64,000 nt of DNA, taken from Adineta vaga. Its lineage: Eukaryota; Rotifera. The position numbers and the translations under genes were made by a program. The DNA is taken from positions 13,020,001 to 13,084,000 of the forward strand of contig CP075492.1 of the NCBI GenBank assembly GCA_021613535.1, in the 5' to 3' direction. Every line of letters starts with the position of its first letter. The stretch's first letter is position 1. Under the pieces are notes generated by a model. The model was given only the letters and a program-made list of their open reading frames with translations, was not told where the DNA came from and did no database searches. Of this stretch, positions 35,576-47,638 are shown piece by piece.

Positions 35576-35941
35576 TCATTTCATCTGATTAAAATCAACG
35601 TTTTCTTGATATAGAACCAAATATTCTCTAAGGAAACTTAAGTGACAAATACGGTATTGATCACGATATAATAAGGTGGGTTTCAATTCTTCTTTGGAAT
35701 CACTAGATATACTAGAAAATGACGAATTTCTTCGTAAGGCTGGAACATGGATTTTAGGTAAAATTGAATGATGTAATGCGAAAATGATTGGTAATGATAC
35801 GTTTTTTTTAGATAGAAAGTGAAGTATACCATGCAGTTGACAAAGTAGAAAAAGATAGTTAGAGTAGTGAAATTGTACAACAATCAAGAGTAAATACAAC
35901 CTCTTAGATTTTAATGCTTCATTCGTTTGTAAATCTATCAA
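35576..35941 (-). pseudogene. Gene remnant, unknown family
   Basis: The 3' part reads as a good coding segment (LPIIFALHHSILPKIHVPAL, RDQYRICHLSFLREYLVLYQ) to a stop at 35576. Upstream, DLQTNEALKSK is followed by a donor-like GAG/GTTGTATT, but the interval up to the coding segment has no AG acceptor in the right place. It looks like a fragment of a formerly spliced gene. I do not recognise the family. Confidence 0.35.
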
Positions 35942-37130
35942 TTGATGATGCCAAAGTCAATACAAATGTTACATATTTGTGCTGTAGTCATCATCTAAAA
36001 CATTTATCACATGAAAGCATGAAATATATTCTTGAAGGATTATTTTAACTTTTGATAAGGTATTCACAACATTAAGATTCGCGTGTGGCATATTTACAAG
36101 TACTGACGAAGTAAAATTAATTGCAGAAGTTTTTAAAGAAAATAAATCATTAGAAAATCATATTCTACGTAAGAATAGAATAAGCAAATGCATTAAATCA
36201 GAAAACGATATTGCATGAATTAAGATTAGAAAGGAATAATTTGACACAAATGAGTGATAGACTATTAGAAACAACAAGAATTGATAGATATAAAGTATGA
36301 TTCGATGTTTGTCATCTGTGAATTTGTCTTATTTTGAACGTGTATTGAAGATTTTTTCAAACATGTATTTTGTGAAACAAGAAATAGAAAGAATGTTGCA
36401 TGAGATCTTCTCTATTTTTATTGTGAAATCGATTGTCATATACAAAAGGAGCAAAGTAATCAGATGAAATATTATTCTCAAAGAACATTACCTTGACTAA
36501 TAATACTATTGACATGCTTTGAAAATGATCATGATTCCATTCTGAATTAGAATGAACGATACAAAAAGCTAGGAGAAATTGTGCATTTTAATTATTCATT
36601 CGTTTGGCGACACTTAGAAACAACCAGGTAATTATATTGTATATGAAACTACATGTAAAATATCGTCTAGGTCGAAACAGCATGGTCATATTCTTATTTA
36701 TTGGAGCGAGCATTGTTAATGTTCATGACATTAGATCTAGTAAATATCTACAGTAATTCATGAATCTCTTAATACTCAAATAGTTCAGTTGCAAGATCGT
36801 CTACAGTTAAGTATGCCTTAAGGTCGTCATAATCGATAGAATGTCTCTGAAAGCCTATTATTCAACAGAACTAACTTGAAAACAAAAATGCCTTTTGACT
36901 ACATGAGATCATTATAATAATGGAAAAATAAATAATGTTAATTAAAATATTCTTTCTTTCTTTCTTTCTTTCTTTTTCTCTTACTCATTATTTTTCATCA
37001 CTTGACGACAAATGATATTGTTGAATAAGAGTAGAATATTCTATAACTCAAAGATAAATATTCAATGAAATAGAAAACTCAGAACATTTCTTTTCTTATA
37101 ACTTCTTTTTCTCTTCTCAATATTACATAC
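35942..37130 (+). pseudogene. Scattered coiled-coil-like remnants
   Basis: Short coding-like pieces on the plus strand are split by stops and frame changes: LIAEVFKENKSLENHIL near 36115-36175, ANALNQKTILHELRLER and NNLTQMSDRLLETTRIDRYK near 36184-36297, and SLNTQIVQLQDRLQLS near 36762-36813. They share the heptad, Gln/Glu/Leu-rich style of coiled-coil proteins. A (TTTC)n microsatellite lies at about 36952-36977. Taken as decayed gene debris. Confidence 0.3.
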
Positions 37131-37454
37131 ATGTCGATAACACCAGGACAACAACAACTACAACAAAAATCGGATTATAACGTTGATTTTCCTAAACGTA
37201 ATGTTCAACTATTACGTACAGCATTATCCGATACAAAGCAAATCTCACTGGACGAAGTAAAAATCCGAAAAGGAACTAATGCATCACCTTCATCGTCTAC
37301 AACTGATAATCCTCCCGTCAAAAGAACATCTTCATCTCCAGCAGTCAATAGACCTGTTGGTTCAAACAGGTATATACATCATCATTTATTTACAATTATT
37401 TCATTACTTTGCTTCTATTTTATGTATAGATTGTTCTCAACAAGCAGAAAATAA
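37131..37454 (+). CDS. Small basic, Ser/Pro-rich protein, unknown
   Basis: Two exons, 37131-37369 and 37430-37454, join in phase 2 to give 87 residues. It starts MSITPGQQQLQQKSDYNVDF, continues PKRNVQLLRTALSDTKQISL and a Ser/Thr/Pro-rich disordered tail, ending RLFSTSRK. No domain, signal peptide or TM segment. The splice replaces a hydrophobic unspliced tail by a basic one, which supports the intron. Function unknown. It could be a surviving part of the coiled-coil gene debris directly upstream. Confidence 0.5.
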   Translation: MSITPGQQQLQQKSDYNVDFPKRNVQLLRTALSDTKQISLDEVKIRKGTNASPSSSTTDNPPVKRTSSSPAVNRPVGSNRYIHHHLFTIISLLCFYFMYRLFSTSRK

Positions 37455-37705
37455 TCATTTCATTTATGAAAAACTCTAAGATGAAATATATTCTCATATA
37501 TATATTGTGTTTGTAAAAACTAATGTGTACGTTTTGTTATTGAAATGATTTATTACAAGTCGTATTCATACAAATCTTCTTCTTTCTCAACCATTATGTA
37601 CTACTTTCCGTATTTTTTTATATTAATTCAGATGATGTGTTAATAATATTCGTTGATATTTATTTGACTCACTTTCATTAATTATTCAAATGAATAATCT
37701 TTAAC

Positions 37706-38425
37706 TACAATGATCTTTTGTATATTTCGCAAGATTTTTTAAAACATTATCATTGATAAACCCTCGACAGAAACTTGTGAAAGTTTTGATTGTTGAATTC
37801 ATTTTTCATGACGAGGTACAGTGCGGCGCCAAAAAAGCATGTACTTTTTTTGTTTCTACGCTTAAACAAATAAAAAGGGTTTTCTAAAAACTCTCTCTCA
37901 TATCAGACTTTGTAGAGCTTTTTTCGCTGATCATTTTGATAAAAACAATTTTTGATTTTCATTGAGTAATGACGATGTTATAGTCAAAATACTAAATAAT
38001 GTGAAATGCCCTAAAATGCGATTTTTTCTGATATACAAGTATAAAAGTCGATTTGCATATCTCGAAATGCTACACTTTCGAGAGATATGTCACAGCAGAT
38101 TTTGTGGAGGTTTATATTTGTTTCTCAGAAAAAATCGCATTTTAGGGCATTTCACACTATTTAGTATTTTGACTATAACATCGTCATTACTCAATGAAAA
38201 TCAAAATTTTTTTTTATCAAAATGATCAGCGAAAAAAGCTCTACAAAGTCTGATATGAAAGAGAACTTTTAGAATATCCTTTTTATTCGTTTAAGCGTAA
38301 AAACAAAAAGTACATGCTTTTTTGGCGTCGCACTGTATGCATTGCCATAATTTATTTTGACTTAAAAATTTCAAAATAACAGGAATTCTTTCTTCACTTC
38401 ACGACAAACAGAAAACAAATGGTTA
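37706..38425 (+). repeat. Duplicated block copy A, interrupted by the foldback element
   Basis: Left part 37706-37816 and right part 38338-38425 together match the continuous stretch 40541-40745 in the same orientation, with scattered substitutions. Shared landmarks are TACAATGATCTTTTG, ACCCTCGACAGAAACTTGTG and ATAACAGGAATTCTTTCTTC. Copy A differs from copy B by the 517-bp element between the halves. Confidence 0.85.
37819..38335 (+). mobile_element. 517-bp foldback MITE with ~210-bp inverted repeats, TA target site
   Basis: Two nearly perfect inverted repeats, 37819-38031 and 38125-38335, flank a central loop of about 93 bp. The ends read CAGTGCG...CGCACTG and are bordered by TA on both sides (37817-37818 and 38336-38337). 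TA duplication and CAGT-type ends fit non-autonomous Tc1/mariner (IS630-like) elements. There is no transposase frame; the open frame 37962-38225 runs through the palindrome. The empty counterpart at 40641-40660 shows the pre-insertion sequence. The long stem could fold as RNA and feed small-RNA silencing. Confidence 0.85.
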
Positions 38426-38428
38426 TTA

Positions 38429-39498
38429 TTAGAATTTGTTAGAATTCAGTTAAAATAGTATTTATGTATGTAATACATTGATGCTTTATTGTTGATCTAA
38501 AATATGATTTATGAGAAATATATTTAAGTTTCTTCATTTATCTGTTGTCTCGATAAACAATGTAAGATATTCATATATGGTTCAGCCAATTTGTTGTCTT
38601 CTTTTAGCGAGGTTCGAAAGTTACTAGAACCTTATTTGTCATCCTGAGTTTTTTCTTTCAAACACTTCCAACTTTTAAGTAATTTAAGACGAAATTTTTC
38701 ATAGTAAGATTCTATATCTTACGCATTGTAGTTAGTTGTGACTTCTCTTCGCTGCTGCTGATTACTAATTGATCCAGTGCTGTACGACAAAAAAAGTATA
38801 ATCAACCACTAATCTATAATGATATAGACAGTTTGTTCTGCCTACTAGTAGTTTATGAATTGTATAGTCCTTTCGTGTGCTAAGCAAAATAACTCGTAAG
38901 TATGAAATCTCGATTGATTCATATTACACACCCTCGTACAATTAATACTACGATTATATAAACTTATTGGTGATCGGAATGAGTGTTTTTAGATACTATG
39001 TATACTTTACATATGTCTGCAGTGTTGAAAATGAAATACGAATGTTGTTGGCATACATCTACCATAGATCACAGCATGTGCTAACACTAAAAAAAAACAC
39101 TTTACTCATATGTTCATGCTTTAAGATTAAATCTTCAATATTGATACTAATCCTCTTTTGATATTTTTGAATAAGGCTCCAACAGATAATGTTGTTGGTA
39201 ATCTTTGAAATCAAGTAGAAGATCTAGAAGCTGAACTATAGCATCTTCTATATACACTCAATACTACGATGTTTTGATCTCGAATAATAAGTTGATGATT
39301 TCTTTTATGTGTGGTCTATATTTGTTAGATTGAAATTGAAGAAATAAACAACTACGTAAAATTATTGTAGTTTACTGACTATAGACGTAGCAAAGAAGTA
39401 TACGACTTTCATCTTCAAATATCTTCATTAATTATTGAATCGCAGGTAACAATCATTTGTACATACAATTTATTAACAAAAAGATCTGACAGATATAT
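38429..39498. other. Gene-poor stretch with a coiled-coil relic
   Basis: Mostly non-coding. Near 39175-39250 (+) a frame reads APTDNVVGNL, stop, NQVEDLEAEL, stop, HLLYTLNTTMF, that is a heptad-like segment broken by two in-frame stops. It resembles the debris at 36.1-36.8 kb in style. Confidence 0.3.
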
Positions 39499-40413
39499 TT
39501 ATCTCCTATGATTAGTAGTTCGATATGAAATCTGTTCATGATCAACACCTTTACTTCCAGGTGTTAATTTCCATACTAGAAAACCATTTTTCAAATACTT
39601 TTTCCTTGTTATAATATTATAACCATATTCTTCGGCAAGATATCTAGCTGTGATAATAAATTGTTGTCGGACTCCAATTCCAAACATAGTTTTCATTGAT
39701 TTACCCATCTGTTCGTAACTCCTTTTCCAATCTTCAAAGAAATTGAATATCATTTCATTGGTTCCTGTCATTCGATGAATAAAATTCTTTGGTAGATTTT
39801 GTTGAAATGTAACAATATCAAATTCACCACGAAAATTTGTACTAAATACTAAAGCTTCGATTCTAATTGATCGATCGATATGTTTTCGAATCACATTTGC
39901 TACCCAAATACGCCCTAATGGATCTGATGTTCCTTCAATAAGAATTCCATTTGTATTCAAATAATTACACATCAATAAATGAGAATCATGACAATCAGAT
40001 TCCAGATCATATTGTCTCAAAACATTGAATGCACGGATAAGATTAACAGTTTCTCTTTGACCAGTAATTGGATTCGTTTGTAATGGTAAATTGAATCCTC
40101 CCTGACGAAAATCAGTGATGTCATCAACAAACTTTTGAGCTTCTCGTACACGTTTATTATCAATTTCTATACCTAGAATACGTAATTGTCTATTGTACTG
40201 TCTAAAACATTTTGCACTTTCTAACGTAGTGATAGGTGTGCGACCATATCCTAAATCAACGTAGAGATGTTCAGTACTCAAAATCAAATCACAGCAATAC
40301 ATAGTAACGAAATTATCAACACGGCGAAGACGATTTTGTGTTGTTTTACCTCGTGTTTCAGTACCAACAGCTGATTTACAATATTTATTGAATGATGCAG
40401 AATCCAATGACAT
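39499..40413 (-). CDS. Bacterial-type class I SAM methyltransferase, intronless
   Basis: A 304-residue single exon. The SAM-binding motif I is YVDLGYGRTPITTLE, followed by RILGIEIDNKRVREAQ (acidic ribose-binding end of strand 2), an AFNVLRQYD segment and ILIEGTSDPLGRIWV. This set (VDLGYG..P.TT.E, A.NVLRQY, EGT.D..GR) is familiar from a family of about 270-300 residues in actinobacteria and other bacteria, whose substrate is not known to me. No signal peptide or TM segment. Absence of introns and the bacterial motif pattern suggest horizontal transfer (inference). It lies between the two direct copies of a duplicated block (37706 and 40541). Confidence 0.75.
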   Translation of the reverse strand: MSLDSASFNKYCKSAVGTETRGKTTQNRLRRVDNFVTMYCCDLILSTEHLYVDLGYGRTPITTLESAKCFRQYNRQLRILGIEIDNKRVREAQKFVDDITDFRQGGFNLPLQTNPITGQRETVNLIRAFNVLRQYDLESDCHDSHLLMCNYLNTNGILIEGTSDPLGRIWVANVIRKHIDRSIRIEALVFSTNFRGEFDIVTFQQNLPKNFIHRMTGTNEMIFNFFEDWKRSYEQMGKSMKTMFGIGVRQQFIITARYLAEEYGYNIITRKKYLKNGFLVWKLTPGSKGVDHEQISYRTTNHRR

Positions 40414-40540
40414 CTTTTTTTTATATTAAATGTTCTATCAAATATAATAAAGTTCATCATGTGAAAAAGGTCTTGTAAAACTTACTACTATGTCAATTGT
40501 TAAATGCAGATCTGGTGTTCGATACCAGACTGTATTTAAG

Positions 40541-40745
40541 TACAATGATCTTTTGCATATTTCGCAAGATTTCTCAAAATATTATCATTGATAAACCCTC
40601 GACAGAAACTTGTGAAAGTTTTGATTGTTGAATTCATTTTTCATGACGAGGAATGCATCGTCACAATTTATTTTGACTTCAAAATTTCAAAATAACAGGA
40701 ATTCTTTCTTCACCTCACGACAACAGAAAAAACAAATAGTTACTA
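40541..40745 (+). repeat. Duplicated block copy B (empty site)
   Basis: Uninterrupted relative of copy A. At 40645-40657 it reads GACGAGG-AA-TGCAT where copy A has GACGAGG-TA-element-TA-TGCAT. It therefore represents the state without the MITE, with TA now AA. It lies 5' of the methyltransferase gene (about 130 bp upstream of its start). Confidence 0.85.
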
Positions 40746-41099
40746 ATACTTAACCTGCGTTTGATAAGAAATTCGCATCAAATGTCATGTTTCAACAATA
40801 AGCAAGAATGGTATTGCGCAAGAAATAGTATTCTATAATGAAATTGAAGTAAAACGATTCATTCGACTGATTGGCTAAATGATGTTCTTATGTTTTCTTT
40901 AATTTTCATTAAAAGAGATTCTTGAGAAGTCATAATTATTGCCGAGGACATATTTTCTTTCATATGCAATGGTAATCATGTTTGATTTATGATGAAGACT
41001 TCCAAAAGTATGTGAACGATAGAAAACAAAATTTGAAATTTAATGTTTCATTTGCTTTAAATATAAGGGCGTGTAACAATTAACGAATAATCAAATATA
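40746..41099. other. Intergenic
   Basis: AT-rich spacer between the duplicated block and the small TM gene; holds its promoter. Nothing else seen. Confidence 0.45.
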
Positions 41100-41460
41100 A
41101 TGGTCACTTCAATAAATATGATGCAAACAGGTTATACTGATGCATATGTAAGTTAATCATTTAAATACAGATCTAGTATGTTTTAGATCCTAATCTGTGA
41201 ATGTTTTATAGGGTAGACCAATCGATAACGATGTACAAAAATGGTTTAAAAATGGTGTGAGACCAATTGGAGAGTAAGTTTTTTAGTGATTTATTATGAA
41301 TTTATTCTATATATGTTGTTTTAGAGAGAGAAAAAGTGGAATTTGTTCGAGTCAAACGACCTGTTATATATTTCTAGGAATTATATGTTTTATTCTTGTA
41401 TGCGTTATTATTATTGTTCCTCTAGTTATCGCATCATTACATCCTAGATCTTCTTCATAA
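41100..41460 (+). CDS. Small single-pass membrane protein, unknown
   Basis: Three exons, 41100-41147, 41212-41273 and 41325-41460, give 81 residues. A soluble N-terminus (MVTSINMMQTGYTDAYGRPI) and basic segment (EERKSG) precede a Cys-flanked TM helix (FLGIICFILVCVIIIVPLVI) close to the C-terminus (HPRSSS). This is the layout of a tail-anchored or small type II protein. All junctions are GT..AG and in phase. No family recognised. Confidence 0.65.
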
Positions 41461-41612
41461 AAAAAATATAATTATATTTTCATATAGAAAAAAAAATGAA
41501 AAGAGATTATTCATATCACAGTTGTTGTATTGATCTTCATTCTTACAAATTCAATGCCAATTGCATGAACTAAAAGCATATATTTTATCCTTGAACAATA
41601 ACATCATATTAT

Positions 41613-42435
41613 TCATTTGAATACACTCACTTCATCAATTGAAAATGAACATATACTTCTCGGTGAACCACTGCCTGATTTTTGATGCATTAAATCTAGA
41701 ATAAGATATTCATTCGTTTCTACCAGATTAAATATGCATATATATAAATACCGTTGAGTAGCGTCAATCGAACACATACTTGAATATAATGTTCAAAGGT
41801 AACTTTGGGTGAAGAATTTTCATCAACTCGTGTAGAATATCGTTTAACAATTGTTTCTAATGTTAATGGAGATAAATTGAATCCTAGAAATTTGTTAGTA
41901 TAGAAATGAAACGAGCAATTCAGTAGTAGTCTATTTACGAAGTGAATTGAGAATGTTAACAAGAGCATAGGGTTCGATGATGCCATTTCGATCAAGATCA
42001 TGACGACGAAAAAGATTTCTCCATGTATGAAGAAGATTAACAACAGCAACGAACTCTGGAAATGTTAACGTATTTTTTGACTAGAATACAATTTATTAAC
42101 AATTTTGAAAAAAGAAATGAAAATTTACATGGGCAATAGCGGTGATCAATAGTTTTGAATGATCAATATTAAATGTTGAATTTCTATCAAATGTACGAGA
42201 TAAATCCGTTTCATTAAGAAGGAATAATAGATCATTTTCATCAATTTCATTCTATTCATTAAAAAAACTTCAATTATGTTTTGAAGGAAAAATTGAAATT
42301 TTACTTTCGTTCGACTTTCGAAAATTTGTTGGAGAAAATTATTTGATGAAGACGAATCATCAGCATTCTACGAGATGCTAAAATTGAATAAATTTCATTC
42401 AAATGATGCTCACTTACTTGTTTTTGAATCGGCAT
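41613..42435 (-). CDS. Penta-EF-hand protein (sorcin/grancalcin-like) with weak Ca loops
   Basis: Six exons, 42435-42418, 42367-42305, 42251-42129, 42080-41939, 41883-41752 and 41719-41613, all in phase, give 194 residues, typical of sorcin-size PEF proteins that bind membranes and partners in a calcium-dependent way. Matching landmarks: LTFPEFVAVVNLLHTWRNLF, DLDRNGIIEPYALVNIL, and FNLSPLTLETIVKRYSTR with VTFEHYIQVCVRLTLL (compare the FRLSP...KRYS...DYI.C.V.L pattern of sorcin). EF loop 1 (DRNSTFNIDHSK) and loop 3 (last position Ala, not Glu) are degenerate, so calcium binding may be weak. The Gly/Pro-rich N-terminal tail of the family is absent. The final exon could instead splice at GTGAGTG (41605 side), changing the last few residues. 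Confidence 0.7.
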
Positions 42436-42939
42436 AGTTTTTAATATATATGAAATAGTTCTTCTGTAGTAACTGTATCATCAATTGTTCAATGGTATTG
42501 GTTACTATGGTGATCATGATTTGATAAAATGAATTGGATTTTCTTTTAAAAAAGAAATCTTCGTTAATTTCTCTGATAATTAAATGAAAAAAATCAATTT
42601 TCATTGTGTAATAAACATCACGATAGAGGACGAGTAAACAATATGGCGGAACCAATGATACGAATGGCATGATCCGTTGACGTAAAGGAAAGGAAGAGGG
42701 AAAAATTGATTTATATATTTTTTTGTATGTGTGACAAAGAGAAAACGAAACAGTGCGGTGTGCAAGTTTATTGACTTATTAGTGATCGTATCTGTTTGTC
42801 ATCTATTATGCTACGAAGCACACGTAGAAAGAAAAACATTTTATGTAAATGTTTATTTGACTCATGATTCATTTTCTATCTAACTGAATTTATTCTAGAT
42901 AAGAGTTTCTTTTTTCTTCTCAAATATAACAACTAGAAC
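42436..42939. other. Divergent promoter region, PEF and TMEM184 genes
   Basis: About 500 bp between two divergent starts, with poly-T and poly-A tracts. The open minus-strand frame 42410-42670 runs into the PEF first exon in another frame and is treated as a shadow. Confidence 0.5.
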
Positions 42940-44959
<2,020 letters not shown>

Positions 44960-45412
44960 CAATTTCTTACGTTTTGTTCTCATAGAGATGTCTAGTCATC
45001 GCTTTTGATGATTCCTATTTTTCTTTCTATCTTGTCTTGTTCTGCTCTATAGTTAACACTTACATTACATACGCAAATCAAAAAAAAAATCAATTCAGAT
45101 TTTTCTATTTTCTAACTCAACTCAATTTTTCGGATGATGACGATGATGATAATAATAATCAGAAAACATCCTTTCATTTTTTTCATTATTTGTTTGTTGT
45201 AACTCAATTTTTCATTTTCATTTCATGTGTGCAGATGTATAAAAGAAAACCTATCCAAAGCGTTCAATTCAATCATTCATCGCATTTATTCGATTACATC
45301 ATCAACAGTTTTTACTTTAACGTATTTATTCATGTGTATATTGAAATAAATTATTGATTTATTGTTTCCTTCTTTCTTTCATTTATTCTTCTTTGCAAAT
45401 CTATTTCAGATC
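44960..45412. other. TMEM184 3' flank and ATRAID 5' UTR
   Basis: AT-rich. A CTATTTCAG acceptor at 45401-45409 directly before ATCATG suggests a 5'-UTR intron of the next gene. A (GAT)-like run lies near 45133-45155. The open frame 45037-45357 is judged non-coding. Confidence 0.45.
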
Positions 45413-46075
45413 ATGTTGATTCTTGTGTACAGTAGTCTATTACTATTTCTAAATTTCCCTGGTAGTTTTCAATTTGAAGATGGATCATTATGTGCAGGAA
45501 AAAATGTGACTAGTGAACCTGTACAAAAATTTTGTGAGGAACAAGGTGGCTCTATTATACATCGATGTTGTCGAGCAAATGATAATGCAACATTTATAGC
45601 TGTTGATTTAACGGAACTTAATTTAACGACAGTTCCTGATTTTTCTCCATATACAAATTTTAATTTAACTGTCATTGACTTTCGTTTGAATCCTCAGCTC
45701 GAACCATCAGAAGAGAATGATTTTCTTACATTAACATCTCTTGATGATCTTATTCTACCTGAACAATTCGATTGTCCTGGAGAATATCGTGTTTGGAATA
45801 TAATTGAGAATATTACTGATCCACCAGGACGACGTTGTAGACAACAAAAGCTTTTTTGCGAAAATTCAACAGATGTTTGTGTAGAACCAAGTTCTTATTG
45901 TAGTACCAATGGACCGAATCATTTTCTTTGTTTATGTGATGATGCATTTCATGGTTATAAATGTTTACGAAAAGGAAACTTTCCCTTGGCCGCATTTTTT
46001 GGTACAACAGGTTCGGTGACTTTTGTAGCAAGTATTCTTCTCTATTGGACACAAAGGCGACATGTGAAAAGTTAA
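45413..46075 (+). CDS. ATRAID: ATRAID/APR3-like type I membrane protein
   Basis: A 220-residue protein in one exon. I start at 45413 (MLILVYSSLLLFLNFPG, a clean signal peptide) because an acceptor lies just before it; an in-frame ATG at 45362 would add a Phe-rich stretch. Features shared with ATRAID (all-trans retinoic acid-induced differentiation factor, reported in lysosome/membrane biology): Cys-rich start (CEEQGGSIIHRCC), LRR-like segment (DLTELNLTTVPDF, LDDLILPEQFDCPG), EGF-like module (CSTNGPNHFLCLCDDAFHGY, with YKC), then a TM helix (GNFPLAAFFGTTGSVTFVAS) and a short basic tail (QRRHVKS). Several N-x-S/T sites are present. AATAAA follows about 95 bp after the stop. Confidence 0.85.
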   Translation: MLILVYSSLLLFLNFPGSFQFEDGSLCAGKNVTSEPVQKFCEEQGGSIIHRCCRANDNATFIAVDLTELNLTTVPDFSPYTNFNLTVIDFRLNPQLEPSEENDFLTLTSLDDLILPEQFDCPGEYRVWNIIENITDPPGRRCRQQKLFCENSTDVCVEPSSYCSTNGPNHFLCLCDDAFHGYKCLRKGNFPLAAFFGTTGSVTFVASILLYWTQRRHVKS

Positions 46076-47638
46076 ATTTTTTTCTATTGAATGAAATTTA
46101 GATAGGATATCAATGCAATATTTTGTGATTTATTTTTTGATAAGTAATTGTTTTTTTCTTTTATTGAAATAAATTATTGTTTATTTTTCTATGATCAAAA
46201 AAAGATTCGAATGAATTGTATTAAGTTCATTTTGAATAGTTATGATGACATAGATACTGATGAATCATATTAATCCTGTTCTTTTACTGGATGGGCGATA
46301 CAAACATTCATGATATAAGCTTGTTTTTTTATTTACAAAGTATTGTTCGTCCGTAACGATCGATAAGTATGTTATATAGAGGTGAACTGATGCTGATGAA
46401 GTATGAGATACTATAATCATGCTCGATTTGATAGATTCATTTTGAAAGATATTTTTGATCCCTAGAATCAATTTCACATATTAAAAAGCATGTATGCTGA
46501 ATGATCTCGAGCTTTCTTTTATACAAATATGACAGAACCAACGAATTCTATTCCAGTAATAATGAAGATCATCAAATCAACTTATTGTTCATATTGATCT
46601 AGTTTCAATTGATCGGATCCGTTGAAAACTATTCAATCAAAATCTATCATTAATTCAATATTCTCGAACAAACTCCGAAAGATTTGAATGACACCCAAAT
46701 AAATTATATCGAAAGAGGAATACAATGAGAAAATTCTAATGTATTAGAATATACTACAACATATTGATTAGTTCAAAACGTTCGTAGTATCTAACCTTTT
46801 CTATAAATAGATGAATAACAATAATTTCAGCTTCCTTCTTTTTCTCTATTAGTAGACTGTAATACGTCAGGTGAAGATGTATAAACTAATCCATAAATTA
46901 AAAATGTCACGTAAAGTATGAAAACCTTCATCATTAATTTTAGATATTTTTTCTTCAAACTTTTCTAATAGGAATATCCTTCAGCAGGTTACGGAAATAA
47001 CAATCTTGTGAACTGAGTTTTTTCCTTTTATTCAATCTATGTCAGAATGAAGATATTTCTCTTCGTTTCTTTCCATTTCCTTCCGTTCAAGAAGAAATAC
47101 TAGCATTCTAAGAGCACTCAAAATATATATAGAAATTCAATGAAAAATCTTCGTCTTCTTGATCCAATCAACACATTGAAATCTCTCAAAGAGAAAATGA
47201 AGATGAGATTCTATTGTTTAATAAATCCGAATACAAGAGAAACAGACAAATCATCATGTTTTCTCTTAGTTATTATCTCTATTCATCAAATAAAACGAAG
47301 GGAAATTATAATATTGAGTTGTTAATTATAGTAACATTTGGATCATGTTCTTTATAAAAAAAAAACAAGATAAAGTAATCTAGCATAAAATATAATCGTA
47401 AAACGGATGATAAAAAGAGGTGACTTTTTCTTCTTTTTCTGATACGTTTGTCAACATACAAGCTATTTTTTGCGTTCGTCTTCTCCTCTTCCATCTTAGC
47501 GCAAAGAGAGAAAAAAAGAAAGAAAAAGAAAATGTGACAGACGTGTCTACTGAATATCGGAGTAAATATTATGAAGAGGAAGAGGTCTTGATAGAATAAC
47601 GTTTGTAAGGAAGACAAGTATATTCTGTTGAAAAGAAG
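46076..47638. other. 1.6 kb intergenic, PP2C promoter side
   Basis: Contains the ATRAID poly(A) signal near 46168. No gene found: frames at 46265-46477, 47140-47325 and 47306-47710 are low-complexity or antisense to the PP2C start. Confidence 0.5.

Noticed and set aside
36952-36977. (TTTC)n tract as a possible regulatory or telomere-like repeat
   Set aside because: Short simple microsatellite with no array structure; not a telomere repeat.
37962-38225. Open frame inside the foldback element
   Set aside because: It spans the palindrome and its loop, has no transposase-like motif, and both arms are explained by the inverted repeat.
41720-42049. Minus-strand frame of 109 residues
   Set aside because: It mixes exon and intron sequence of the PEF gene in a wrong frame; correct splicing gives sorcin-like segments.
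45362-45412. Longer N-terminus for ATRAID
   Set aside because: A splice acceptor sits directly before the 45413 start, and the 45413 start alone gives a normal signal peptide.
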